A stretch of DNA of 64,000 bases from a virus: IMG/VR virus record IMGVR_UViG_3300044467_000006, positions 1 through 64,000 of that record, one strand, 5' to 3'. This document shows, piece by piece, positions 32,691-40,919 of the stretch; within the stretch, counting starts at the first letter, position 1; every line of letters starts with the position of its first letter. The position numbers and the translations under genes are program-made. The notes under the pieces are model-generated. The model searched no databases and was not told where the DNA came from. It saw only the letters and a program-made list of their open reading frames with translations.

Positions 32691-32719
32691 TTGACAAGGC
32701 CCGTGGGATCGCCTAGTAT
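32691..32719 (+). promoter_or_regulatory. sigma70-like promoter for 32726 (probably leaderless)
   Basis: TTGACA at 32691-32696 begins right after the NIF3 stop. It is followed by a 17-nt spacer, TAGTAT at 32714-32719, and 6 nt to the ATG. Confidence 0.7.
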
Positions 32720-32725
32720 GCGTCC

Positions 32726-32962
32726 ATGGGTAAGCCCTTCCTGTCTCTCGAAAAGATCCTCAAGAAGACCCACTACTTTAGTGACGGGGTGTCGTATGCC
32801 TATCTCACTCCAGTAGAAATTCTCTATGTCGCGGATGTTCTCGGATTCAAGCCAGTGGCCAGTAGCGCTTCTTGGATTGAACACGCCAGAGAGCAGAAGC
32901 GCGAAGGGGACTGTTGCCCGACCCACTACTACTTCTACGTGCCGAAGAAGGAGGCTCCGTGA
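32726..32962 (+). CDS. hypothetical protein coupled to radical SAM
   Basis: This encodes 78 mixed alpha/beta residues with no known motif. The stop overlaps the GTG of the radical SAM gene (GTGA), and the GGAGG for that gene is within its end, so the two are co-translated. Confidence 0.7.
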   Translation: MGKPFLSLEKILKKTHYFSDGVSYAYLTPVEILYVADVLGFKPVASSASWIEHAREQKREGDCCPTHYYFYVPKKEAP

Positions 32963-33540
32963 GTTGGGCACCTAAAACCGCTAGAGTCATCTTCACTTTC
33001 GATTGCAACCGTCGTTGCGTTGGCTGCTGCAATGAGTCCATGAGCCTAATGTCTGAGGCTCGGGTCATTTGCAGCACAAACGACCTTGTTGGGTATGACG
33101 AAGTTGTCATCACGGGAGGAGAGCCTCTGCTCTATCCAGACGCCCTCATTGACTTCATCAAGAACGTCAGGTCCGCCAATCCCAAAGCGAAGATTTACCT
33201 CTACACCGCCACGATGCCCCCGCACAAGCCCTTCTTTGTCCCTCTCTTGATGTCTCTGCTGAACGGGATTCACTACACAATCCACGCAGAAGCAACCCAG
33301 ACAGACATTGACGATTTCCATCACTTCCAAGCCTACGCCAAGCTTTATTCGTCCGCCTTGTCTTTCCGGCTATACATAGACAACCGCTGTACAATTCCGG
33401 CATTCATTCAGCCCAATGTGTGGGTTAGGGCCGAAATCAAGGGGTGGATTGACAACGGGAATTGTCCGCTGCCCATGCACGAGCATCTGCTTATCTGGGG
33501 GCCGAAGGTGGAAAAGAAGCTTGACATCGTTTATCGGTAG
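32959..33540 (+). CDS. compact radical SAM protein
   Basis: This encodes 193 residues from a GTG preceded by AAGGAGG. The cluster motif is C16-NRR-C20-VG-C23, followed by ITGGEPLL. It is shorter than typical radical SAM enzymes and lacks the auxiliary Cys region of the protein at 6464-7462. It resembles small activase/QueE-size proteins, but the reaction is unknown. Confidence 0.83.
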   Translation: MSWAPKTARVIFTFDCNRRCVGCCNESMSLMSEARVICSTNDLVGYDEVVITGGEPLLYPDALIDFIKNVRSANPKAKIYLYTATMPPHKPFFVPLLMSLLNGIHYTIHAEATQTDIDDFHHFQAYAKLYSSALSFRLYIDNRCTIPAFIQPNVWVRAEIKGWIDNGNCPLPMHEHLLIWGPKVEKKLDIVYR

Positions 33541-33549
33541 GAGTAATCT
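33521..33549 (+). promoter_or_regulatory. sigma70-like promoter for 33556 (probably leaderless)
   Basis: TTGACA at 33521-33526 (inside the radical SAM 3' end), 17-nt spacer, TAATCT at 33544-33549, and 6 nt to the ATG. Confidence 0.68.
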
Positions 33550-33555
33550 ACCTGC

Positions 33556-33729
33556 ATGCGGACCTACCACTGGAAGCACATTCCGACCGGGAACGAAGGC
33601 ACGGGGGAGTTTTCCGAGGAGCTTATCCCTTCCTTCTATGCTAATGCGCGGCTGCGCACGCAGGCCCTCGAACTCATCAACCAGTGGAATCGCGTCGGTC
33701 GTGGAGCTTGGCTCTACTGGATGGACTAA
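33556..33729 (+). CDS. small hypothetical protein
   Basis: This encodes 57 residues with aromatic-rich ends and a helical middle. It follows a predicted leaderless promoter and is joined by TAATG to the next gene. No family recognised. Confidence 0.62.
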   Translation: MRTYHWKHIPTGNEGTGEFSEELIPSFYANARLRTQALELINQWNRVGRGAWLYWMD

Positions 33730-34034
33730 TGACTAACTACAAGAACGGATACGCAAACGGGATCTCCTGCCAGACCGCACTATCACGCCCCTTCTTGCTT
33801 GACCTTGAGGAGCGGTCCATTCGCCTCAAGGCATTTGCGAGAGAGTACATCTTGACTCTCAAGGGCAACTATCTCTTTGGAGAGCGCTTTAACGACCCCT
33901 CCAACATCGTCGCAAGAAGTGCCTCTCATTGCCTCCAGAGCCACGACAGCGACACTCGGGACAACTTCGTGATCGCAGCCTTCATTGACGCCGCCGACGC
34001 AGACTGGTACTACACCCACGAGAAGGAGTATTGA
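33729..34034 (+). CDS. hypothetical protein
   Basis: This encodes 101 residues, helical, with an acidic C-terminus. It starts in a TAATG junction and ends in a TGATG junction. No recognised domain. Confidence 0.68.
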   Translation: MTNYKNGYANGISCQTALSRPFLLDLEERSIRLKAFAREYILTLKGNYLFGERFNDPSNIVARSASHCLQSHDSDTRDNFVIAAFIDAADADWYYTHEKEY

Positions 34035-34279
34035 TGTACTTCACCGACGAAGACTACGCTACAATGCTCCGATTCGAAGTCGCGCGAAGCGTTGCCGATC
34101 GCGCCGGTCAACAGATCGAGAAGCGATTTAGGTCCCGGCTGGAAAAACTGCTTGATGAAGGAGAGTTGGCTGAAGCCCGAGAACTCGTTAGAGCCCTTCC
34201 TAGCGACTGTGTTGAAGTTGTTTTCATGATGGATACGCTACGCCAAGCGGAACTCGGCAAGTGGAAGAAGAAGGGATAG
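34034..34279 (+). CDS. small helical protein
   Basis: This encodes 81 residues, nearly all helix with charged heptads and a Lys-rich tail. ATG 34034 is preferred over a TTG one codon upstream. No family recognised. Confidence 0.66.
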   Translation: MYFTDEDYATMLRFEVARSVADRAGQQIEKRFRSRLEKLLDEGELAEARELVRALPSDCVEVVFMMDTLRQAELGKWKKKG

Positions 34280-34280
34280 T

Positions 34281-34640
34281 ATGCCCACCTACAAAATCAA
34301 GGTCGAGTACGAGACTGGCGACTCTTTTGGACGCCAAGACACCAGCACCATTCTCGAAATGGAGTGGAAGACTTTGGCTTTCGCCAAGGTCGCTCTGGCT
34401 CGGATCCGAGAGCACTACGACTGGTACTCCTACCAGAACTGCTACCGACGCTTTGGTAGGGATAAGGGCCCGGCAGAGCCCGAGTGGCACAAGGGGCTGG
34501 ACTGTTCCGAGAGCCTAATTCTCGTACTCGACAACGGGAACGAAGTGAAGTTCTGGCCTCCTTGGTGCGGCTACTTCGAACGGCTGTACGGAGCCAGCAT
34601 CATTCTTCCCGAGGAGGAGGGAATGTCGTTTAGCGTTTAG
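34281..34640 (+). CDS. hypothetical protein
   Basis: This encodes 119 residues with beta-rich ends and an aromatic helical centre. The last gene before the DNA ligase promoter. No recognised motif. Confidence 0.68.
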   Translation: MPTYKIKVEYETGDSFGRQDTSTILEMEWKTLAFAKVALARIREHYDWYSYQNCYRRFGRDKGPAEPEWHKGLDCSESLILVLDNGNEVKFWPPWCGYFERLYGASIILPEEEGMSFSV

Positions 34641-34641
34641 C

Positions 34642-34669
34642 TTGACATTTACCTAGGAAAGCGTAAGAT
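34642..34669 (+). promoter_or_regulatory. sigma70-like promoter for the DNA ligase (probably leaderless)
   Basis: TTGACA at 34642-34647, 16-nt spacer, TAAGAT at 34664-34669, then 6 nt to the ATG. Confidence 0.7.
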
Positions 34670-34675
34670 ACTCAC

Positions 34676-35869
34676 ATGGCAAAGAAGACCGACAAGCTCC
34701 CAACCCTCTACTCCCAGAACGCCGACGGCTCCATCAACGAGTGGACGATCTACGTCGAGAAGTGTGAACGCCCCATTGGTATTGAGGTGCCCGTCATCGT
34801 CACTGACCATGGGCGGGTGGGTGGGGCTATCCAGCAGACCCGCGATGTCGTCACGGCTGGCAAGAACGAAGGCAAGCAGAACGCAACCACTCCTTGGGAG
34901 CAGGCTGTCAAGGAAGCCAAGTCGAAGTGGACGAAGAAGAAGAAGAGCGGCTACGTCGAAAAGCAGTCTGACGCCAAGGCTGGCAAGGTAGATGCCATCA
35001 TCGAGGGTGGCGTGCTGCCGATGCTCGCCCAGAAGTGGCGCGACCATGCCAAGAAGATGCCCTTCCCGGCCAAGGGCCAGCCGAAGCTCGATGGTATTCG
35101 GTGCGAAGCCATCGTGAAGAATGGCAAGTGTACGCTCTGGACGCGCACACGGAAGCCGATCAACAGCGTTCCGCACGTCATCAAGGCAATCGAAGCCTGC
35201 TGTGCGGAGCTTGACATCAAGAACTTCTCCTTCGACGGCGAGCTTTACAACCACGACCTAAAGGCGGATTTCGAGAAGATCGTTTCGCTGATTCGCAACG
35301 ACAAGCCGTGTGAGGACAGCGAGCTTGCGCAGTACCACATTTACGACTGCATCAGCAACGAGCACTTCGAAGCCCGTTCCAAGAAGCTGGAGAGCATCGT
35401 GATTAATGGCCCCGCCCTTCGATTTGTCGAGACTGTTGACCTGAACAGCGCCGAGGAGGTCGAGGAGTATCAGGGTAAGTGCCTTGAGGACGGCTATGAG
35501 GGCTGTATGGTCCGCGCCTCTGGTGCGACCAAGGAGAATCCTACGGGTGGCTACGAGGTTGATCGCCGGTCCTACGGGCTCCTCAAGGTCAAGCAGTTCG
35601 AGGATAACGAGTTCGAGATCGTTGGTGCCGAGGAAGGCCGAGGTTCGATGGCTGGCAAGGCAGTCTTTGTCTGTAAGGTGAATCCCAAGCTGCCCGCTAG
35701 CGACGACAATACGTTCCGTGCTAAGATGCGCGGCAAGCTGGAGAGTCTGCGCCAGTACCTCAATAATCCAAAGATCGTCGGCCTGAAGCTCACCGTGCGC
35801 CATCAGGCATACACCAAGTACGGCAAGCCCCGGATTCCGGTCGGTATCGCCGTGCGTGACTACGAGTAA
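34676..35869 (+). CDS. ATP-dependent DNA ligase
   Basis: This encodes 397 residues. Motif I is QPKLDGIR with predicted adenylated Lys137, motif III FSFDGELYNH, motif IV EGCMVRA, and motif V LLKVKQF, then a C-terminal OB fold. The N-terminal 100 residues resemble a WGR-like domain often fused to phage ligases (GKNEGKQN, then EQAVKEA). Seals nicks during replication, with the FEN nuclease at 14245 as a likely partner. Promoter directly upstream. Confidence 0.9.
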   Translation: MAKKTDKLPTLYSQNADGSINEWTIYVEKCERPIGIEVPVIVTDHGRVGGAIQQTRDVVTAGKNEGKQNATTPWEQAVKEAKSKWTKKKKSGYVEKQSDAKAGKVDAIIEGGVLPMLAQKWRDHAKKMPFPAKGQPKLDGIRCEAIVKNGKCTLWTRTRKPINSVPHVIKAIEACCAELDIKNFSFDGELYNHDLKADFEKIVSLIRNDKPCEDSELAQYHIYDCISNEHFEARSKKLESIVINGPALRFVETVDLNSAEEVEEYQGKCLEDGYEGCMVRASGATKENPTGGYEVDRRSYGLLKVKQFEDNEFEIVGAEEGRGSMAGKAVFVCKVNPKLPASDDNTFRAKMRGKLESLRQYLNNPKIVGLKLTVRHQAYTKYGKPRIPVGIAVRDYE

Positions 35870-35888
35870 CCCAACCCAAGGAGAAACC

Positions 35889-36017
35889 GTGTTCAAGGAA
35901 ATTTGGAAGTTCAGCCCCACCTTCGTCGTCATCTGGGTCCTGTCGGCTCTGCTCGGCCTGACATTTGCTGGGGTTGTCATCTGGGCTATCGTTCGCGCAG
36001 TCCAGAAGTTTCTCTAG
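35889..36017 (+). CDS. very small membrane protein
   Basis: This encodes 42 residues from a GTG after AAGGAGAAACC, with a single long hydrophobic span (about residues 11-35) and basic ends. Function is unknown. Confidence 0.55.
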   Translation: MFKEIWKFSPTFVVIWVLSALLGLTFAGVVIWAIVRAVQKFL

Positions 36018-36027
36018 GAGTGACTCG

Positions 36028-36222
36028 ATGAGTAAACTGCGCTGCGCTCGTGACACCATCATTGAATTCATCCACTGGGTGCGATGGGGCAAGATCACTG
36101 AAGAGGTTGTGGACGCGATTGCCAACGTCCCGTGCGAGATCCAGTACCGCGACAGGAACGGGACCATCATTGGCTACTGGGCCTATGGCTATTTTGACCC
36201 CAGTCTGCCCTACAAGGGATAG
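36028..36222 (+). CDS. small hypothetical protein
   Basis: This encodes 64 residues: a helical first half, then a short beta hairpin (QYRDRNG) with aromatic tail. AGGAG precedes the ATG. No family recognised. Confidence 0.64.
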   Translation: MSKLRCARDTIIEFIHWVRWGKITEEVVDAIANVPCEIQYRDRNGTIIGYWAYGYFDPSLPYKG

Positions 36223-36223
36223 T

Positions 36224-36436
36224 ATGGACGCCAAAAAGTACGACGCTCTCTACGAACACGCTCGGACCTTCAAGTGTACCGAGTGTGGACACAAGCAGAT
36301 CGTAGTGCCTGCGGTGGAGGTTATTCGTGGGCTGTCGAGCTTCTTCATCTTTGGCTCGGACGCCGATTTCTGTCAACGCTGCGATGGCCCTGTGGTAGAC
36401 AAGGGAGAAACCTGTGGCAAAGAGAAAGAAGCGTAA
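36224..36436 (+). CDS. small zinc-ribbon protein
   Basis: This encodes 70 residues with CTEC and CQRC pairs about 30 residues apart, a zinc-ribbon arrangement. Overlaps the next small gene. Possible nucleic-acid or protein adaptor. Confidence 0.66.
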   Translation: MDAKKYDALYEHARTFKCTECGHKQIVVPAVEVIRGLSSFFIFGSDADFCQRCDGPVVDKGETCGKEKEA

Positions 36437-36584
36437 GCCCTACAACGGACGGGACATCCTCATCCTGAACAGCCGACGTGCGCCCGGGGTTCCTAACTCC
36501 CACAAGGTTGGCGTGGGTCGTCGTCAGGACAAGAAAAAGGAAGCGAGCAAGAAGGTTGCCCGCCTCCCGGTGAATGACGAGTAA
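36414..36584 (+). CDS. small highly basic protein
   Basis: This encodes 56 residues from a GTG, over a third Lys/Arg, ending PVNDE. Likely DNA- or RNA-binding. Its stop at 36582-36584 abuts the stop of the convergent gene at 36585 with no gap and no terminator. Confidence 0.58.
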   Translation: MAKRKKRKPYNGRDILILNSRRAPGVPNSHKVGVGRRQDKKKEASKKVARLPVNDE

Positions 36585-38537
36585 CTACTTCTTGCCGGGG
36601 ATACGGCTCTTTGAAGCTCTACCAGATTCCTTACACGCTGAACAAGTTACGCTATGATCGGTATCTCCAAACTCCAAAACGTGTTCGCCACGCCCCTTGC
36701 ACTCTTTGCACGATCCTGAATCCTCATTCGGACTCTTCTCAGCCATCTTGATATCGAGCTTGGCGGGCTTGGGCATTCCGCTCGTGTCGGTAGTCTTGAT
36801 CTTGGGGGCTTGGGCCGCATTGGCCTGAGTGATCGCCGCTAACGCACCGGGGGCCATCGGCTTAACCCCAGCCGTAGAAGGCGCAGTAGGGGCCGCGATC
36901 TTGCCAGCGGGAGCAGGAGCGCCACCTGACATGCCCGGCGTAGGAGCGCCCGGCAAAGCTTTGGCTAGCTCTTCCGCCTTCTTGAGCACACCGATAAGGT
37001 TCTTCCTAAGCTCTTCTAGAATTTCTTGCTTGGTCATATCTTCCGCCTTCTTAATGGTACCCTTGTAGGTTTCGGTACTCGGCCTCCATTCGGCATCCTT
37101 GCCGCCAGTCATACGAGGCTTCTTCTGAAACTTCGGATTGCTCTGCGTAGGAATCTCTCCGTACTGGCCGGGAATCATGCCGCGCTTCTCGGGGACAACA
37201 CGGTATCCTTCGTGGAAGTGACGAGGCAGCGGGCGCTTGGTACTCATGCGGCCACGAGGGTCTGGGTCTGCGATGGTCTGGTAGCCCTTAGCTTCTGGCG
37301 TCCAGATATGGACAGGAGCACCAGCTAAGTCGCCCGGCCCACGAGCCCATGAGTCAAAGCCTTCTTGTAAGACTTCGGCTGGGTGTTTATTACCAAATAG
37401 CACTTTGGCAATTACCTTGCGCTGATCTTCTGGAAACTGCTGCATGAAGTCGGCTAGGTAGCGCTCGCGGTGTTCAGGACGGCCCTCGCCACGGCCAATC
37501 GCCTTATCGACAGCCTCGGACAGCATAGCAGGCCAAGGGCGACCATAGTCGGTCTGCACTTCGTCTACCATGACTCCAGACTTGTCGCCAGTGTGACGAA
37601 CCCAGCCAATAGTATCAGGACCAACCGGGTGTCCACTCTGAGTAGACATCTCGTTCATCTGTCTGAAAGCGCCCATAACTCCAGCTTGCTCAAGCTGCTG
37701 CTTGTGCTGCGGAGTCAAGTCTAGACGTAGGACGTTAGATAGCTCGTTAGAGTGACGCTGAGTTGCTCCTGCGGCGTGATCGAACTTACCAGTGCTCCAG
37801 TTATACTGAGCAGCCGGTTGGGAGTCGATGAACTGCTGGATGCGCTCGCGAGTGAAATTACCGCCGTAATCACGACCAACACGCATCAACTGGGAGCGCA
37901 TCTCCGGGGTTAGATCCTTCTCGTTAATAGACTTGATGCCTTGCTGGTCAAACCAGTCGCGAAGACCGCGAAGCTTGTTCGTGAGGAAGTTGACTTCCAA
38001 TGGATGGTCGCTAGCCTTGACTAGCTGGAACACCGGAGTTTCGCTCTTGCCGAGCTTGCTACCAAAGAGATCGTACTCTGGGGCGTTTCTTTCCCAGACG
38101 GCCCATTCGTTCTCGGGAAGCGGCAAGGGCTCGCTCTTTCCTAGCAAGAAGGCGTCAGCCTTGTGCGCTTTGAACTTGGGAGCAGGCAGGCGTGAGGGGT
38201 CGCTCATTGCCGACTGAATCTCGTCTGGAATCTGATGGTCGTCCGCCCCAAAGCCAAGAGACTGGCGGTGGAGGTCATAGACCAACTTGTGTTTCTTGGC
38301 GGCTTCGTTAGAACCAGAGGCAGCGGCAGCCCGCATCATCCCGAGGTGATAGGCAGCGCCCTGCACATGGTGCTTGCGCTTGTAGTCGTTGTAGGCTGCA
38401 TCTTCGGCTTCGCCGCGAGGCTTACGATTGACAAACTCTAAAGTGCCAGCGCCCCGTTCTAATTCGGGGATGTCGTCGGCTGACAAAATGTAGCGGCGTT
38501 TAGGTCCATTGGACCACTCTGGAAGCTTAACGGCCAT
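36585..38537 (-). CDS. polyvalent-type virion protein with DEIQ-D domain and zinc finger
   Basis: This encodes 650 residues. The central domain (about residues 235-470) has GWVRHTGD and MVDEVQTDY, then a helical segment and VHIWTPEAK, collinear with the domain in 27197-30355. A Pro/Ala-rich linker leads to a DnaJ-like zinc finger (CKEC, CSAC) at the C-terminus. Two GKSE sites lie in the N-terminal linker. The domain resembles the (E/D)EIQSD-type domain of large phage polyvalent proteins. Its enzymatic role, if any, is unknown. Confidence 0.68.
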   Translation of the reverse strand: MAVKLPEWSNGPKRRYILSADDIPELERGAGTLEFVNRKPRGEAEDAAYNDYKRKHHVQGAAYHLGMMRAAAASGSNEAAKKHKLVYDLHRQSLGFGADDHQIPDEIQSAMSDPSRLPAPKFKAHKADAFLLGKSEPLPLPENEWAVWERNAPEYDLFGSKLGKSETPVFQLVKASDHPLEVNFLTNKLRGLRDWFDQQGIKSINEKDLTPEMRSQLMRVGRDYGGNFTRERIQQFIDSQPAAQYNWSTGKFDHAAGATQRHSNELSNVLRLDLTPQHKQQLEQAGVMGAFRQMNEMSTQSGHPVGPDTIGWVRHTGDKSGVMVDEVQTDYGRPWPAMLSEAVDKAIGRGEGRPEHRERYLADFMQQFPEDQRKVIAKVLFGNKHPAEVLQEGFDSWARGPGDLAGAPVHIWTPEAKGYQTIADPDPRGRMSTKRPLPRHFHEGYRVVPEKRGMIPGQYGEIPTQSNPKFQKKPRMTGGKDAEWRPSTETYKGTIKKAEDMTKQEILEELRKNLIGVLKKAEELAKALPGAPTPGMSGGAPAPAGKIAAPTAPSTAGVKPMAPGALAAITQANAAQAPKIKTTDTSGMPKPAKLDIKMAEKSPNEDSGSCKECKGRGEHVLEFGDTDHSVTCSACKESGRASKSRIPGKK

Positions 38538-39384
38538 GGCGTGAGACTCCTAGCGTATCTAATACTGTGGCAACGGCATCGTCGTCCATTGCTTTGCCGA
38601 ACGTAATGACGTAATGTTCAGCGTCGTGCTTTGCTAGGTCTACAAACCGAGCGGTCTCTTTTAAACACATACAGCCAACAAACTTCTCGTTCTTGACGAG
38701 AGCTAGGCCACACTCTTTGCATTTTGAATCAATCGACTTGGCAGTAATCTGGAAACTCTTTTTGGCAGTTACCTTCAACTTCGGGATAGTAGCCTTGGGG
38801 GGCTTTGCTTCTTTGGGTGGTCCCTTGGGTTGTTTGCCTACGGGACCTGGCTGTCCAATCTGTTTAGTTGGAGGCGCGGCTACCTTTGGAGGGGCGGGAA
38901 CTCCCGAGCGCGTAGGTGCTCCCGGTGCGCCAGAACCAGCCCCCTTGCCCTGCGCGATCTTCTTAATAAGATCGTCTGCGCTTGCTACATACTTAGCCTT
39001 AGCCAAAACATCGATACTCTTCCCTAGCTTAACCAAGTCCGTATCCTTGATGTTTGTGTCTTCGAATTCTGCGTCCAATGCCAGCGCTACAGAAGCAGCA
39101 AGATGGAAGACGCTGGCGTTCTGAAACGGGAATACCCCACTGCCAATAGCAATGGAGCCGGTGTAGGTTGAGTCTATGTTCTTTGCAAAGTCGAGATAGG
39201 AATCCTCTACGCCGGGGAGTTCGCCTTCGTAGTCACCCCGCGCTGCAACGCCTAACCACGCCATGATGGCGCGGGGCACAATAGCAGACTCCAGATTTTC
39301 GATCCTGTCAGCAGCCTTTTTAAGCGAGCACGCACCGTCGTCGCCAAGTACCGCTTTAAGGAAGGCATACTTTCTATCATCCAT
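38527..39384 (-). CDS. hypothetical late protein with zinc pair
   Basis: This encodes 285 residues: an N-terminal helical half, a Pro/Gly/Ala/Lys linker, then a C-terminal domain with CKECG and CMC cysteines. Overall layout (helical, linker, small zinc domain) echoes 36585-38537, which it overlaps by 11 nt. Function is unknown. Confidence 0.68.
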   Translation of the reverse strand: MDDRKYAFLKAVLGDDGACSLKKAADRIENLESAIVPRAIMAWLGVAARGDYEGELPGVEDSYLDFAKNIDSTYTGSIAIGSGVFPFQNASVFHLAASVALALDAEFEDTNIKDTDLVKLGKSIDVLAKAKYVASADDLIKKIAQGKGAGSGAPGAPTRSGVPAPPKVAAPPTKQIGQPGPVGKQPKGPPKEAKPPKATIPKLKVTAKKSFQITAKSIDSKCKECGLALVKNEKFVGCMCLKETARFVDLAKHDAEHYVITFGKAMDDDAVATVLDTLGVSRHGR

Positions 39385-39398
39385 AGGAGGTTCCTTAC

Positions 39399-39408
39399 CC
39401 TAAGATTG
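39399..39408 (-). promoter_or_regulatory. late motif CAATCTTAGG
   Basis: Exact consensus copy read leftward, 14 nt before the ATG at 39384, just after the stop of the upstream gene. Confidence 0.65.
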
Positions 39409-39411
39409 CCT

Positions 39412-40236
39412 CTACCTCGGCCCAAACGAACCATCTCGGGGCGCAGCTACCTGCCTAGTGCTCTGGCGTGCATCCTTGCTCCTTTGCTCGTCCTCATAGA
39501 AATATTCGCGCTGAATCAGGACAGACATTGGAGCCCTAGCGACATTGGGACCGTTCCTGAGAACGCGGATTTCGTGCAACAGCCTATCGATGTACCAAAA
39601 GGGAATGTAGCGATAGCGGATGGAGCACACCTCGCCCTTGCGAGTTTCTGGGTCCATTCCGGGCTGATTGGTACCCAACCACTTAAGTTGTCCGCTGACT
39701 AGTGTGAAGTGTTCGTTCTGGGCATACTGCTTGCCGTGCGAATCCATAAGGTGCTCGACCATGACAGCCCGATACTTAAGGCGATCCATGCCGCCAATGT
39801 TGTGTTCAAATAGGTGGCTGGCGACGACGGTGCCGACGTTCTGTTTCAAGAAAAGCCGGTCCGCAATCGCTACGGCAACTTCCTTGTTAGGATCGCTGTC
39901 GTAGAATCTCGGAAGCGTAAGTTGTGCCGAGGCTCCCGTCACAAGCCCCATGTCTAAAGCTTGAATGGACTTGGAGTTGCCGGTGAACGCAGCCGTGATG
40001 TCGCCTGCGTGCATGTAGACGTTACCATTAGAGCAACCGACAGAGCAGTCATGGACTCGGCGGGAATCATAGGGATCGTCCTTGCCGATAGGGCAAGGCA
40101 TCGCTCTCCAGTGTTCGAACTGGATGCCTTGCCCATCTACCAAGCCATCAAGGTAGGGAGTATCCATATGCACGGCATCTCTTACCGGCATCTGGATTTG
40201 AATGTATGAATCTGCGATGGCTTTTCTGGTATCCAC
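39412..40236 (-). CDS. virion structural protein (neck or connector candidate)
   Basis: This encodes 274 beta-rich residues with a CPIG and CSVGC cysteine group in the first third. Placed among late structural genes. No family-specific motif recognised. Confidence 0.6.
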   Translation of the reverse strand: MDTRKAIADSYIQIQMPVRDAVHMDTPYLDGLVDGQGIQFEHWRAMPCPIGKDDPYDSRRVHDCSVGCSNGNVYMHAGDITAAFTGNSKSIQALDMGLVTGASAQLTLPRFYDSDPNKEVAVAIADRLFLKQNVGTVVASHLFEHNIGGMDRLKYRAVMVEHLMDSHGKQYAQNEHFTLVSGQLKWLGTNQPGMDPETRKGEVCSIRYRYIPFWYIDRLLHEIRVLRNGPNVARAPMSVLIQREYFYEDEQRSKDARQSTRQVAAPRDGSFGPR

Positions 40237-40593
40237 TTAGACCTTCATTCCTGCCCTTACAACGCACTGGAACAGGTAGTCCTTGAAGCGCTGGGTAATA
40301 GGTAGCTGACTGTACGGCACCATACAAGGGTGTTCTTTCTTGCCAGCGTCCTTAACCTCACCATACTTCCAACCGTCGGCTAGCTTGTGAGCCATCCAGC
40401 CAGCATGAGACTGGTCTGGAGTCATATCTGGATTGTCAAGGACTGACTCTACACCCATCTGGGCGCTTTCCCGTTGCCACGTCGGAGCTTCCTCCCAAGA
40501 CGCCTGAGATTCATCTCCAATGAAGCCACAATAGGCCCTGTTTGCCTCGTGGGCGAGTTTTGCCAAATACTCTACTTGCTCCTGCCTACTCAT
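40237..40593 (-). CDS. RyR-domain protein
   Basis: This 118-residue protein is a single RyR (ryanodine receptor repeat) domain. Signature segments in order: HEANRAYC, WEEAPTWQRESA, SHAGWM, DGWKYGEVKD, HPCMVPY and KDYLFQ. RyR domains occur in phages and bacteria, often alone, without a proven function. It overlaps its upstream neighbour by 8 nt and abuts the next gene. Confidence 0.9.
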   Translation of the reverse strand: MSRQEQVEYLAKLAHEANRAYCGFIGDESQASWEEAPTWQRESAQMGVESVLDNPDMTPDQSHAGWMAHKLADGWKYGEVKDAGKKEHPCMVPYSQLPITQRFKDYLFQCVVRAGMKV

Positions 40594-40909
40594 TGTCCCG
40601 CTCCTTCTGACGCGCCCTGAGAGCGTCCGTGATCGCTACGTACTTAGGAAGTAGATACATGTAATCCTCTAAGTCCACATGGTCCGACTTGGACAAGCCG
40701 TCCCAAACGATGTTTGGCTGTTTGTTTTCTGAAATGTGACGAGCAATCGCGCGGTGAGGGCCAGTGCCAATGACTTCAAAACCTGCGCCCTTGCCTAGAA
40801 TGTTCATGTAGAGCCCGCCGGTCGTTAGAATCTCATGGACCGGGTTACTGCCTACGTGACCGATCTGTTTCTTGTATTTGATATGGATTGGTTCAATCTT
40901 AAGTGACAT
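40586..40909 (-). CDS. hypothetical protein
   Basis: This encodes 107 residues with a beta-rich first half and a basic helical tail. Translationally linked to the RyR gene. No recognised family. Confidence 0.66.
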   Translation of the reverse strand: MSLKIEPIHIKYKKQIGHVGSNPVHEILTTGGLYMNILGKGAGFEVIGTGPHRAIARHISENKQPNIVWDGLSKSDHVDLEDYMYLLPKYVAITDALRARQKERDNE

Positions 40910-40919
40910 ATTTGCCTTC

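Noticed and set aside
36684-39384. Pro/Ala-rich linkers as frameshifted genes
   Set aside because: The reading frames are continuous and the linkers recur in several late proteins, so they look like genuine disordered segments.
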